Made by a program: the position numbers and the translations under genes. Under the pieces are notes generated by a model that was given only the letters and a program-made list of their open reading frames with translations, searched no databases and was not told the origin of the DNA. Positions 1 to 13,900 of a DNA stretch of 64,000 nt are shown here, piece after piece; the first letter of the stretch is position 1, and each line of letters opens with the position of its first letter. This DNA is from Antedon mediterranea (Eukaryota > Echinodermata > Crinoidea > Comatulida > Antedonidae): the NCBI RefSeq assembly GCF_964355755.1, contig NC_092674.1, positions 30,926,001-30,990,000 on the forward strand, read 5' to 3'.

Positions 1-1991
1 AAAATCATTACCAGAACATGATGATGAATAACACAACTGAAATTAAAACCTATTGCGAATGTTTCTATTGTAACAGCATGTCAGTTTGTTTATATAACAT
101 CAATCATTGAAACTTCACTTTAATACACATTGCTAAACAGTAGCCAATCTGGATCCTAATTGAACGTTTTGGTTGCCAAGTTTCTTATATTTTTTTTTTA
201 ACAGCATATAGAAATTGATGCCAAACACATTTAATTGTACTTTCACTTCATATAATTTTGATTGATTCATTATGATTAGGCCCACTTTATCTTCTTCATT
301 TTTTATCAATTTTAACAAATCCACTCTGATTTGGCCTATTGCCATTGTAAGTCAATATTCTAATTTACAAGTTTAAATATTTATATTATTCAATTCACAA
401 ATAACAGAGATATTCCCCTTTTAGCTGGCTGACAGAAAACAGAACAATTGATAATACAAACATTTCCACAGCAAACAACTTTAACGATTTTAGATCATAT
501 AAATATAGATAACTATCATAATATCATTAATATTTAGATTATTGAAATTTGGAATAAACCCTTTTATGGAACTTCAACTCATCCAAAATGATTATTATTA
601 TTAGTTTCTTTCACTTTTATCTCCCAAATCATTATCATCATTCCTACCATCCTTATAATCAATATTCTGAATCATAATCATCAATAAAGTGTTTTAACCA
701 TCATTACGACATCTTCTTTTCTTTAAAAAACAAAACACCATTAAATTCAATCCCCTATGACTTATTTCTTTCAACACAATTTAAGACAACCATTTTCTGT
801 TTACTACAGCTGTGTCTTCAACTCAATCAGTATCACACATATTGTCACTTCTCTGTTTTTACAATAACTCTATCTAGGACCATTGTGAAACTTTGATAAT
901 GCCAACCAATAACGTAATCAAATGTTATTTTTATTTTGCTTACGTCAACGCTTATTAAAATTATGATCTTAAACTGAGATACTAACGTTGCTTTTACTTT
1001 ATTAAGAGATAAAAAAGATAGCTTATTCTTTTGAATGTCACAGTAAATTATACTTGGACTCAAATTAAATGGTTAATAAATTATGAATCCATTATACTTT
1101 GTGAAAAATACACTCTTAATTTCTTTCTTCTCACAAAGGCTTCTTGAAAAATCAATGAACTAGCTTTTATGAATTTTAAATGAAAGAAATAAACCACAAA
1201 ACTCATAAAAATGAAGATTTACTACACAATGCTATAACAGGTTATTTTATACTAACAAAAACATTTCTCACATTTGCATTTTTTTCTCAGTGTAATGTAG
1301 GAATTTTATAATACCGTAATGGTATAATGGAGTTTATATTCCATCTGTTGATTATTTATAGTTTATAAATGTTAATTATTTATAAATATTCATAAATATA
1401 TGTGTATACATTATATTAATACAGAGTAATATATTTGATTGCTTTTTACCCAATCCCAATATGTGCAAGGCTGGAATGGATTTCCTTGCCCTGTGGATAG
1501 TTTTGATTTCCTTGTATTTTACCATTATTATTATTACATTATTATTACATTATTTACCCTCTAATTAGTCCCTCAACCATAATATTTACACTTGTAGAAT
1601 TCAACCTTATTGTTTCATTTTTTTATGTTGAGATATCCATACAAAATTAACTTGTCACAGACCAATGGGATTAGTATAATTTGTAGCCTAATCCCTAGTA
1701 ATCACCTTAATATCCTGAACCAGATTGTAGAGGATTAATGTATAGATCTTGTCTCATCCTGAATTTCCCTCCCATAAGTGTTCGTAGTAAATGTCAATTG
1801 TGTAGTTGTTGGCGATGTACATACAGCAAGCGGTATGGCGCACTCAGTGGATTCACAGGAAATTGAATCAGGCAACTAATTTAAGTTGACTCATACAAAT
1901 AAAGCAGCCCTTTAATTTCTTAGTCAGTTATATCATCTTCATCGGGACAATACACCTTTTGTTTTTCCAAATACTTGACGAGAAAAACAAC
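1..1991. other. Gene-free upstream sequence
   Basis: No convincing coding exon is seen. The stretch is AT-rich with a short ATT-rich microsatellite near 1518-1556. A 45-bp block at about 1205-1252 recurs at about 2948-2996. The frame of the first LIM-gene exon stays open back to a stop at 1887 with no other ATG. A pyrimidine-rich TTAG at 1911-1923 could be an acceptor, so a noncoding upstream exon of the LIM gene may lie here. Confidence 0.5.
1205..1252 (+). repeat. Dispersed direct repeat, copy 1 (copy 2 at 2948-2996)
   Basis: A block reading AATGAAGATTTACTACACAA then TGCTATAA-AGGTTATTTTATAC occurs here and again at about 2948-2996, nearly identical, 1.7 kb apart. One copy is upstream of the LIM gene and the other is in its first intron. 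No coding sense is evident; it is probably a piece of an interspersed repeat. Confidence 0.7.
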
Positions 1992-4900
1992 ATGCCAAGG
2001 ATATACTCCCAGTCTCCGGTCATCCCACACAAAAAGCCTTTTAGGATTGATAATCCATTTTCGCCGCAGTATGCTTGCCCAGTTATTCACAAAGCTAACG
2101 TGTACAGTACAATTCGCCAGGCACCTCAGGTGCCGTTGAAGCCGACACCTTACTATCACAAACTAAGACGGAATATTATTGTGAAACCGTACAACTCCAT
2201 CACCGATGTTTGGGTGCTGAGGCAACAGTCGCCACCAGAGCCTCCGAATAATTTACCTGACCAGAATAGGAATCATTTGTCAGAACTTAAGGATAGTTTA
2301 TCAAGATCTAGCAATGTATCGCACCTAAAAAACAATTTTGTGTGTCCTAGTAAACACACTGTAGGACCAAAGACTGTGTGTGACAATAATAATTATTGCA
2401 CTCCTATGATCAAGCCTTTTGGGCTGGTTGCTAACCCTCCTAAGCGTGTACCACCACCAGTTAAACCTAAGTCTTCTACTTTTCAGAAAAGTATGTCTGC
2501 AGCCATGTCCAGTCACTGGGCGGAGAAAAGGACTAAATATACTGGTAGAGTTTCTAAAAGTACTGGAGGTAAGTACATTTTTTTAAATAGTTTAAAAATA
2601 TATTTTCCAAAAAACAAAGAATGTATCTAATCTATGACCTTTGACATTCTTATACTGTATCTCTAAATCTATATTATTTTTAGAAAAAAAGGACAATTAT
2701 AATATTTTAATCTCTGTGTCCTTGTTTGTTAGACAACAGCCTTCTAAAGGATTCAAAATTTTATTAAAAAGGCATTTTAATTATTAATATTGCGTAAAAC
2801 CATTTAAACAATTTTTGGCTGGATGTAAATTATTTTTTAAATTAAACTTCTTTTGTGTGGTTTATATTTGATTCACAATTCAAAAGATAATTTTGTAATA
2901 TTAACGCTAATAAACACCAAACAAAAACTACCTTTATAGATTTTAAACAAAATGAAGATTTACTACACAATGCTATAAAAGGTTATTTTATACAAACAGT
3001 CATCTTTCTTTGCAATACAATTTGTTTGTATTATTAACCCTAAAAAACACTATTCAATCTCTTTTATGTTATATTGAATAGCATCTGATCTATACACTGA
3101 GATAGCAATCCTTTACACTATTCAATCTCTTTTATGTTATATTGAATAGCATCTGATACACTGAGATAAAAATCCTTTACATTATTCATAATCGTGTAAT
3201 AATTAGGTGTTTTACCAAACCTAATAATGCGCTTTATATAGAAAATGTAAAAGAAATTATGAACAGGAAGAAATTGATTATTATACTGTACATGGGGAGG
3301 TACTGTAGGCTGTTGTTTTTTATCCATGACTCATTGTTTCCATGAGACCCATTGCCTACACAAATAGAATATTCTCATTTACAGTATTTCTAAAACCAGT
3401 ACCAGTTACTGCAGTAACAACATTATATAGCATTATTAAAACCAGTACCAGTTACTGCAGTAACAACATTATATAGCATTATTAATACCAGTACCAGTTA
3501 CTGCAGTAACAACATTATATAGCATTATTGATCTTCATTGCATTATTTATTCAAAAACCTTTCAAAGAATTTCACATGTTCCAGGTCTGTCTTACAAGGC
3601 AAATGCATGAAATACCCATTTTTTAAACTAAGAAACAGACTGTGCAAAAAAAAACAACATATTTCAATTTTTACATTTAAAATTAATTGGAGAGAATTCA
3701 TCTCATATTATCAAATATGAATTAAAATGAATACAAATAATTTCATAAAAACATAATATATAATATTTTTATGTGCTGTTTTCAGATGCAGCAGCATATC
3801 TAGATTTGGATGTAGTGAAGACGTCCACTAATGGTCCTTTGAGTCATTCAGCTGCCAAACATAAAATGTCTATCAAGCCTAAAACCAGAAGAGCTACAAC
3901 TAGGGGTAGACTATCATCTTCACAAGTAAGTACTAGGGGTAGACTATCATCTTCACAAGTAAGTACTAGGGGTAGACTATCATCTTCACAAGTAAGTACT
4001 AGGGGTAGACTATCATCTTCACAAGTAAGTACTAGGGGTAGACTATCATCTTCACAAGTAAGTACTAGGGGTAGACTATCATCTTCACAAGTAAGTACTA
4101 GGGGTAGACTATCATCTTCACAAGTAAGTACTAGGGGTAGACTATCATCTTCACAAGTAAGTACTAGGGGTAGACTATCATCTTCACAAGTAAGTACTAG
4201 GGGTAGACTATCATCTTCACAAGTAAGTACTAGGGGTAGACTATCATCTTCACAAGTAAGTACTAGGGGTAGACTATCATCTTCACAAGTAAGTACTAGG
4301 GGTAGACTATCATCTTCACAAGTAAGTACTAGGGGTAGACTATCATCTTCACAAGTAAGTACTAGGGGTAGACTATCATCTTCACAAGTAAGTACTAGGG
4401 GTAGACTATCATCTTCACAAGTAAGTACTAGGGGTAGACTATCATCTTCACAAGTAAGTACTAGGGGTAGACTATCATCTTCACAAGTAAGTACTAGGGG
4501 TAGCGGGCCATCTTCACAAGTAAGTACTAGGGGTAGCGGGCTATCTTCACAAGTAAGTACTAGGGGTAGCGGGCTATCTTCACAAGTAAGTACTAGGGGT
4601 AGCGGGCTATCTTCACAAGTAAGTACTAGGGGTAGCGGGCTATCTTCACAAGTAAGTACTAGGGGTAGCGGGCTATCTTCACAAGTAAGTACTAGGGGTA
4701 GCGGGCTATCTTCACAAGTAAGTGTATTAAATGCAAGGGTACACTATCTTCTTCACAAGTAAGTGCAAGGGGAGATTATTAATGGAGAAGCATCAGTGAG
4801 CTCTTGCAACAGCAAATTAATGTACATATTTGACTATAGTCGCAAAGTACTGTTTAAAACTAGATCAGAAAAGTAGATAAATACCATTTTACAAGCTCTG

Positions 4901-7900
4901 CTTCCCATATTTTGTAATTTACATCAGGATAAAGCATCAATGAAAACATCCCTGGTGCAAAGCTATTATGTGGTAGTTATTTATTCACCTGTACACAATC
5001 CTCTAACTTATAAAATATACCATCCATTTTATCTATATATGTTTTCTTTTTTTATAACCAGAAGAAGAGTGAACAATCATCTGAAGATCCCTCATTCAAT
5101 GATAGCTCAATTTCCAGTAACATAGGGGACACAAGTGTACTTTTAGATAGCAAAGATGAACTTAGCACATCTAGCTTGCTAGAAAATCAACAAGAAACTT
5201 CAGAAACTCTTCCACTTAATAAGGAGACATTCTCAACAAGTAAGTTTAAAAACTCTTCACCACCCAACCCAGGCTATATGTTATGTTGCACCAATACACT
5301 ACTTTGTATAGTGAATCTGTTTATATGGGGTGGCTGCCTATTATGTTGCACCAATACACTACTTTGTGTAGTGAATCTGTTTATATGGGATGGCTGCCTA
5401 TTATGTTGCATCAATACACTACTTTGTATAGTGAATCTGTTTATATGGGGTGGCTGCCTATTATGTTGCACCAATACACTACTTTGTATAGTGAATCTGT
5501 TTATATGGGGTGGCTGCCTATTATGTTGCACCAATACACTACTTTGTATAGTGAATCTGTTTATATGGGATGGCTGCCTATTATGTTGCACCAATACACT
5601 ACTTTGTGTAGTGAATCTGTTTATATGGGATGGCTGCCTATTATGTTGCACCAATACACTACTTTGTATAGTGAATCTGTTTATATGGGGTGGCTGCCTA
5701 TTATGTTGCACCAATACACTACTTTGTATAGTGAATCTGTTTATATGGGGTGGCTGCCTATTATGTTGCACCAATACACTACTTTGTATAGTGAATCTGT
5801 TTATATGGGGTGGCTGCCTATTATGTTGCACCAATACACTACTTTGTATAGTGAATCTGTTTATATGGGGTGGCTGCCTATTATGTTGCACCAATACACT
5901 ACTTTGTATAGTGAATCTGTTTATATGGGGTGGCTGCCTATTATGTTGCATCAATACACTACTTTGTGTAGTGAATCTGTTTATATGGGGTGGTTGCCTA
6001 TTATGTTGCACCAATACACTACTTTGTATAGTGAATCTGTTTATATGGGGTGGCTGCCTATTATGTTGCACCAATACACTACTTTGTATAGTGAATCTGT
6101 TTATATGGGGTGGCTGCCTATTATGTTGCACCAATACACTACTTTGTATAGTGAATCTGTTTATATGGGGTGGCTGCCTATTATGTTGCACCAATACACT
6201 ACTTTGTATAGTGAATCTGTTTATATGGGGTGGCTGCCTATTATGTTGCACCAATACACTACTTTGTGTAGTGAATCTGTTTATATGGGGTGGCTGCCTA
6301 TTATGTTGCACCAATACACTACTTTGTATAGTGAATCTGTTTATATGGGGTGGCTGCCTATTATGTTGCACCAATACACTACTTTGTATAGTGAATCTGT
6401 TTATATGGGGTGGCTGCCTATTATGTTGCACCAATACACTACTTTGTATAGTGAATCTGTTTATATGGGGTGGCTGCCTATTATGTTGCACCAATACACT
6501 ACTTTGTATAGTGAATCTGTTTATATGGGGTGGCTGCCTATTATGTTGCACCAATACACTACTTTGTATAGTGAATCTGTTTATATGGGGTGGCTGCCTA
6601 TTATGTTGCACCAATACACTACTTTGTATAGTGAATCTGTTTATATGGGATGGCTGCCTATTATGTTGCACCAATACACTACTTTGTATAGTGAATCTGT
6701 TTATATGGGATGGCTGCCTATTATGTTGCACCAATACACTACTTTGTATAGTGAATCTGTTTATATGGGGTGGCTGCCTATTATGTTGCACCAATACACT
6801 ACTTTGTATAGTGAATCTGTTTATATGGGGTGGCTGCCTATTATGTTGCACCAATACACTACTTTGTATAGTGAATCTGTTTATATGGGATGGCTGCCTA
6901 TTATGTTGCACCAATACACTACTTTGTATAGTGAATCTGTTTATATGGGATGGCTGCCTATTATGTTGCACCAATACACTACTTTGTATAGTGAATCTGT
7001 TTATATGGGATGGCTGCCTATTATGTTGCACCAATACACTACTTTGTATAGTGAATCTGTTTATATGGGGTGGCTGCCTATTATGTTGCACCAATACACT
7101 ACTTTGTATAGTGAATCTGTTTATATGGGGTGGCTGCCTATTATGTTGCACCAATACACTACCTTGTATAGTGAATCTGTTTATATGGGATGGCTGCCTA
7201 TTATGTTGCACCAATACACTACCTTGTATAGTGAATCTGTTTATATGGGGTGGCTGCCTATTATGTTGCACCAATACACTACCTTGTATAGTGAATCTGT
7301 TTATATGGGGTGGCTGCCTATTATGTTGCACCAATACACTACCTTGTATAGTGAATCTGTTTATATGGGGTGGCTGCCTATTATGTTGCACCAATACACT
7401 ACCTTGTATAGTGAATCTGTTTATATGGGGTGGCTGCCTATTATGTTGCATCAATACACTACCTTGTATAGTGAATCTGTTTATATGGGATGGCTGCCTA
7501 TTATGTTGCACCAATACACTACCTTGTATAGTGAATCTGTTTATATGGGGTGGCTGCCTATTATGTTGCACCAATACACTACTTTGTATAGTGAATCTGT
7601 TTATATGGGGTGGCTGCCTATTATGTTGCACCAATACACTACCTTGTATAGTGAATCTGTTTATATGGGATGGCTGCCTATTATGTTGCACCAATACACT
7701 ACTTTGTATAGTGAATCTGTTTATATGGGGTGGCTGCCTATTATGTTGCACCAATACACTACCTTGTATAGTGAATCTGTTTATATGGGGTGGCTGCCTA
7801 TTATGTTGCACCAATACACTACTTTGTGTAGTGAATCTGTTTATATGGGGTGGCTGCCTATTATGTTGCACCAATACACTACCTTGTATAGTGAATCTGT

Positions 7901-10900
7901 TTATATGGGATGGCTGCCTATTATGTTGCACCAATACACTACCTTGTATAGTGAATCTGTTTATATGGGATGGCTGCCTATTATGTTGCACCAATACACT
8001 ACTTTGTGTAGTGAATCTGTTTATATGGGGTGGCTGCCTATTATGTTGCACCAATACACTACTTTGTGTAGTGAATCTGTTTATATGGGGTGGCTGCCTA
8101 TTATGTTGCACCAATACACTACTTTGTATAGTGAATCTGTTTATATGGGGTGGCTGCCTATTATGTTGCACCAATACACTACTTTGTATAGTGAATCTGT
8201 TTATATGGGGTGGCTGCCTATTATGTTGCACCAATACACTACTTTGTATAGTGAATCTGTTTATATGGGGTGGCTGCCTATTATGTTCTGTTTGGGTTCT
8301 TGCCTATTGCTCCTCACAATTATTACTATTATTTTTATTATAAATTGTAGCATTCTTGTAGGTGGTGCAATATGGGTTTCTGCACTATAATACATACAAA
8401 CTTCTTTCTTTGTTTTTTGTTATATATCATTGTGCTATATATTAACAGGGAATAATTTTGTCTGTGTAGAATAGCAAAAAGCTATAAAAACAACATTATT
8501 GCTACACAAGATTAAATCTGAATATACTTTGCAAACTATTTTTTTTTGAAAAAAAAACAAACATTATCTAGAACATTTTATTATTTTTCGAAATAAAATT
8601 GTATATGACAGAGTGAGGTCTCATGGGGTCAGGGTATTCAATTTTGTCTAAATTTGTTTCATAAAGTAATTCATTAATTAAATCTGCATTTATTTTGCAA
8701 ACTTCTATTTTTGTTGAACAAAATTATTATCTAATAATTTATATATAGAATGCAATGTTGACTCATATATTGTGAGAAGGTTCAAGGTTGATCTATAGCT
8801 GACAGTGGGAAGAACTAAATCGGAAAGAATTGCTATATCTGTCTTAATAACTAATTGAAACTACGCCAACAGATGGTTTTGCATTTAACCATCTCAAGTA
8901 CATTATTGAAAGTCTGTCAATAGACTCCATGATGTCAGTATCCACGCTTTGAAAAATGTCCCACCACTGCACAAAATGTTGTATTGTATGTATGAACATT
9001 ATTCAACGTTAAAGTCCCACAGCCTCCAACTCAAAATTGAGTGTCGGATCCAGGATTTTTAAATAAATGCTCAAATTTTTACCAAATGTCCTCTATTTTG
9101 CATTGTTATTGTTAAAATTTAGAGGGTGACTCAGCAGTGGATCTGCTTATACATTATGATACATTACTGGTGGGACCAGGGAAGGTGGTGCAAGGTACCC
9201 AAGCCTACATTATGATACATTACTGGTGGGACCAGGGAAGGTGGTGCAAGGTACCCAAGCCTACATTATGATACATTACTGGTGGGACCAGGGAAGGTGG
9301 TGCAAGGTACCCAAGCCTACATTATGATACATTACTGGTGGGACCAGGGAAGGTGGTGCAAGGTACCCAAGCCTACATTATGATACATTACTGGTGGGAC
9401 CAGGGAAGGTGGTGTAAGGTACCCAAGCCTTATTGCACAACTCAAATAAAATATAAAGTTTTCTTACGATGCATTATTAGCAGCATGTTACAAAGCACCA
9501 CAGCCTTATTGCAAAACTCAAAATAATAAGCATCATTAACACTCGTTACTAGTGGTGCGAGGTACCGCAGCCCTTGTGCTCAAATAGAATAATAGGCATC
9601 ATTACGCGGCATTACTGGAGGTACACATACAGCAGTACAGCCTAGCAGGCAAACCAATTAAAGTTTTAAGAATCGTGATGCGTTCTCTAGGTCAGAATAG
9701 ATAAATAGATAATTGGTTGCCATTACTTTGGTCAATGCCGTAATCTACCTATTTCCCATCATCAAGATCAATTTGAACTTTAATGAAATTGATTTGCCAT
9801 CATTACGTAAGTTACGCAAGTCAGATGAAACGTTGAAACAAGGCCAACATATTCATTATCATCAAAACTATTATTTAATATTAATTCCAAGTTATTTTAT
9901 TTTTTTTTTTATTTTATTTCATCATCACCCTACAGTGACCAAACGTCACCATTAACAGGGCTGAAAGTCGTAAAATATAACATATAATATACAAGCAAAA
10001 ATCAACAGATAACAAGACAACATTTAAATATTACTGACATTAGACAAAACCTTGTGACGGAAACAAGCAAGGGAATCAAAAAAAATATCAACAGATCCAT
10101 CAATTTTACATAGTGAGTGGTATAACTTAGGCAAACGATTAACAAAACCATTTTTAGTAATATTTACCCTCCCTCTTGATATAGAAAATAAAGCAGGATA
10201 ACGCAATTGATATTGTGGAACAGAAATAGGAAAGTACACTTCAAAATTACCATGAAAAATTGAGTTCACAGCCTTAAAAAGAAAAATTAAATCAAATAAC
10301 TTACGCCTACCCGCTAAATTAATAAGAACGTCTATGCTAATAGAACCAAATTTACGCACATAAAATCGACAAAACTTGTTCTGTACACTTTGTAATCTAG
10401 AAGACTGGGCAAGAGAAATAGAGTTAAAAATAACACTGCAGAATTCAAGATTCGACCTAACTAAAGATTTGTATAAAATAACTAATGCCTTTTTATCGTT
10501 GATATGTCTGCAATGTCTCCAAAGAAAACCCAAAAGTCTATTGCATTTAGAGACTATAAAATCAATATGTTTACAGAAGGTTAATGAACTATCTAAAAAA
10601 ACACCAAGGTCTTTGTGAACAGAGACTCTTTCAAGTATAATATTCTTAATATAAAAGTCAAAATAGATGGGTTTTTTCTTAAGAGTAAAAGACATTGATT
10701 TGCATTTAGAGGCATTGACTGACATATTCCAAGTGTCGCACCAGTGAATGAGTCTGTCAACGTCTTCTTGTAACAACAACATATCATTTAAAGTTTGTAT
10801 AGACTTAAATAATTTGATATCGTCAGCAAACATAAGAACATTAGAATGACGAGGAACAAAGGAAAAATCGTTAATAAACATAATGAAAAAAAGAGGCCCC

Positions 10901-13900
10901 AAAATAGACCCCTGAGGCACGCCAGATAAAACTGGAAGCCATTCAGACGCGTTACCATCAAAAGTGACTCTCTGAAACCTGTCCGATAAATAACTTGTAA
11001 AAAATAAAATTAAATCGTGATTTAGACCAAATTGTTGAAGTTTAAACAAGAGCAACTTATGGGAGACCCTGTCAAAGGCTTTAGCCATGTCTGTATATAC
11101 AACTTCGCATTGCCCTTTTGCATTTATTGCGTCATACGCATGTGACAACAGAACAGACAAATTTGTTTCACAAGACCTTCCTGGGTAAAATCCGTGTTGA
11201 TGGTCACTAATAACTGGTGATATATGTTTAAAAATTTGGTCGTGAACAATTTTTTCAAAAACTTTAGAAATAGTTGGCAACAATGAAACCGGTCTATAAT
11301 TGCGTACATCAGATTTAGAACCAGCTTTAAAGATAGGGCACACGTTAGCTTGCTTCCATTTTATCGGAAAACGTTTCTCAGAAATGCATCTTTCAAATAA
11401 AATTTTACAAGGGAAAGAAAGAGGTTTGGCAGCTAAAGACAAAACAATATTACTTAGACCATCATTACCTGAAGCCTTATGAGAATCAATTTCATTAATG
11501 TGCTTTTCTATAACCTCCTGATTAAACTCAAGTTTAGATAAGCAATCGATGGGATATTCAGGAAGATTAGGAACATCCAAATCGTTGTTAACAGGACTAA
11601 AAACAGAATAAAAAAATTGGTTAAGTAAGTTTGCTTTGTCTTTTACAGTGTAAGCTGACTGATTATTAAAATGTAGTTCCGAAGGAATGTTATTATTATT
11701 TTTTCTTGAGGATTTTATCCAAGACCAAAAACGTTTCGGATTACAACTTAAATTACAACTTTATTATAATGTTAGTTATTGGACAATGAATGGTTTAAAA
11801 ACGATAACACAAGTTGATTATATCAGATTGGTTTTTGTTTTTAAAATGACCCTATGGCCAGCATCCGGAACCATAAAAGGCAAATGTAGTTAATACCACT
11901 GATTCAATTATATAGGCTCATGACACATTTCCCTACATCCTTTATCATTATAATTAAACATTAGAACACAACTTGTGGAAAACGTTTATTAGATTTCAAT
12001 TTAACATAAAGCTCTGGATACTCTATCAAACTAATTTGAAAAGTGTGATGTGCTCAAATATGGTAGTGATATGCTCAAATATGGTAGTGATATGACATCA
12101 TCATGTCCATATATGGGCACAACACATAAAGTTTGATAGTGTAGACAGAGCTTTAGAGACGGAAATATTGAATACAAATGAATACATAAAGGATGGAGCA
12201 TACCTCAAAACAATTTTCATATAATAGTGGTCAATTATCAACTTATTTAGAGAATGCATTAAAAAAAAAAAAATATCGTACTGTATGTCCGAAACAAGGA
12301 CAATGATTTGTAAAATGGGCCAGGGGCATCATTTACGAAATAAAAGAAAGAAATCATGTAGCAATATAAAAATTGATTAAAACCTTTATATTTTTATTAT
12401 TATTTATGTTTTTATTCTTTCGCAGTTTTATAAAGCTGGCTTCTCTTTTCTTCTGTTTTGTGTATTTTGGTGATGGGTATTTTATCAGAGTTTATTTATT
12501 TCATTCCTTGCTTTTAGAATTCATTAACATGTCCTCTGTTGCCATGGAGAAAGGAAATAACACTCAACTATTGTTGCTATGGACACAAGCCCAAATGCGC
12601 TATAGTTCATTAAACTATTTGTAGTGCTGTCATTTTAACTATTTGACTTTTAACATTTTTTTATTAATCATTAATCATTTAATTAAGTTTATATGATGTT
12701 AATAATAACTAATTATACTTTATATTTTATAAAATTATACAATAAAATCTCATCCACAAGTTTCCGATGTACATTTGCAGACACACAGAAACTACCCAAT
12801 GGTATACTGGAAATCAATTTATTAATGAATGGAGAAGTTGAGGAAATCTGTGAATAAATTAATTTAATTGTTAAATAAGCCAACATTTTTTACCACATTC
12901 AAAATCTATTTTATTTTTAATCTAATTTTAATGAAGTATTAGATCATTGAACTCAGCCACCTAGCTAGCACATCCTATTTCTCACCTAACCTAATTAATA
13001 TTTTAAGACCATATTATTAGAACGCATGCTATTTAAAGAATCTTATTTTACATAGGATAACCATTATTAAGTAGTTAATATTAGCTTTGTAAATAGTTAC
13101 CTTTAAGACTTTTAAAAGCTTTAGGAAATAAGACTTGTATGCAAGTTTATTCAATTAAGTAACAACTTAGGTGTAAGCATTTACTTAATTTGTTTTCATT
13201 CTTAGTCATACTTGTAAGTAAGTAAGTAGTAAATATATTTCTTGTAGATCTAAAATACAATGACATTTTTTTTCATGATACATTTTCAAAGTTATTATTT
13301 AACATTGGCGTCATCTTTTTTGGATTTTTCATTTTTTTGGCTAAAATCTTTTTTGGCTTTCATTTTTTAATTGTAAATTTATAAATCACAAAAGCAGGAA
13401 AAGTTTAATCCCACAATGCAATGTACTTGTAATTAAGGAAGTCTGATAGATCATTGTGGATATACTGAGCCAAAAAAGAACTGGGATCAACATTTTGTTA
13501 ATCTTCCATCATACAGCTTTGACTTTTTACACAATTTGTAAAGCACTGTTTACAAGATCAAACTTTATGTGACAAAAAAAAAGTGATGTGCCCATATTTG
13601 GACATGATGATGTCATTACTGCATATTATTTAGGCACATCACAATTTTTTGTCAAACTTGTTTGATAGGGTATAGACAGAGCTTAACATTTATTTATTCA
13701 ACAGTGTGTCAAAAACACAGGATCGCCATTACATATAATATGAAATTTGATTTACATTTAGGCATTTCATACGTCTTATCTAACTATCCCAGCATGCATT
13801 TCAATTCTATATATAGCTATTATAATATCAAGGTTGAAGGTATGGATGATAACTATTTTGTCATTAGTTTAAGTTTGTTAACATTAGATGTTGCATGGTT

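Noticed and set aside
3899-8287. CRISPR-like look of regularly spaced repeats
   Set aside because: Units are contiguous with no unique spacers, and the window is a eukaryotic genome with spliced genes.
5274-8390. Open frames of about 1000 codons on both strands over the 60-bp array as separate genes
   Set aside because: They arise because a stop-free 60-bp unit is repeated 50 times; there is no supported start, splice context or known domain. The silent-variant pattern is kept only as a finding.
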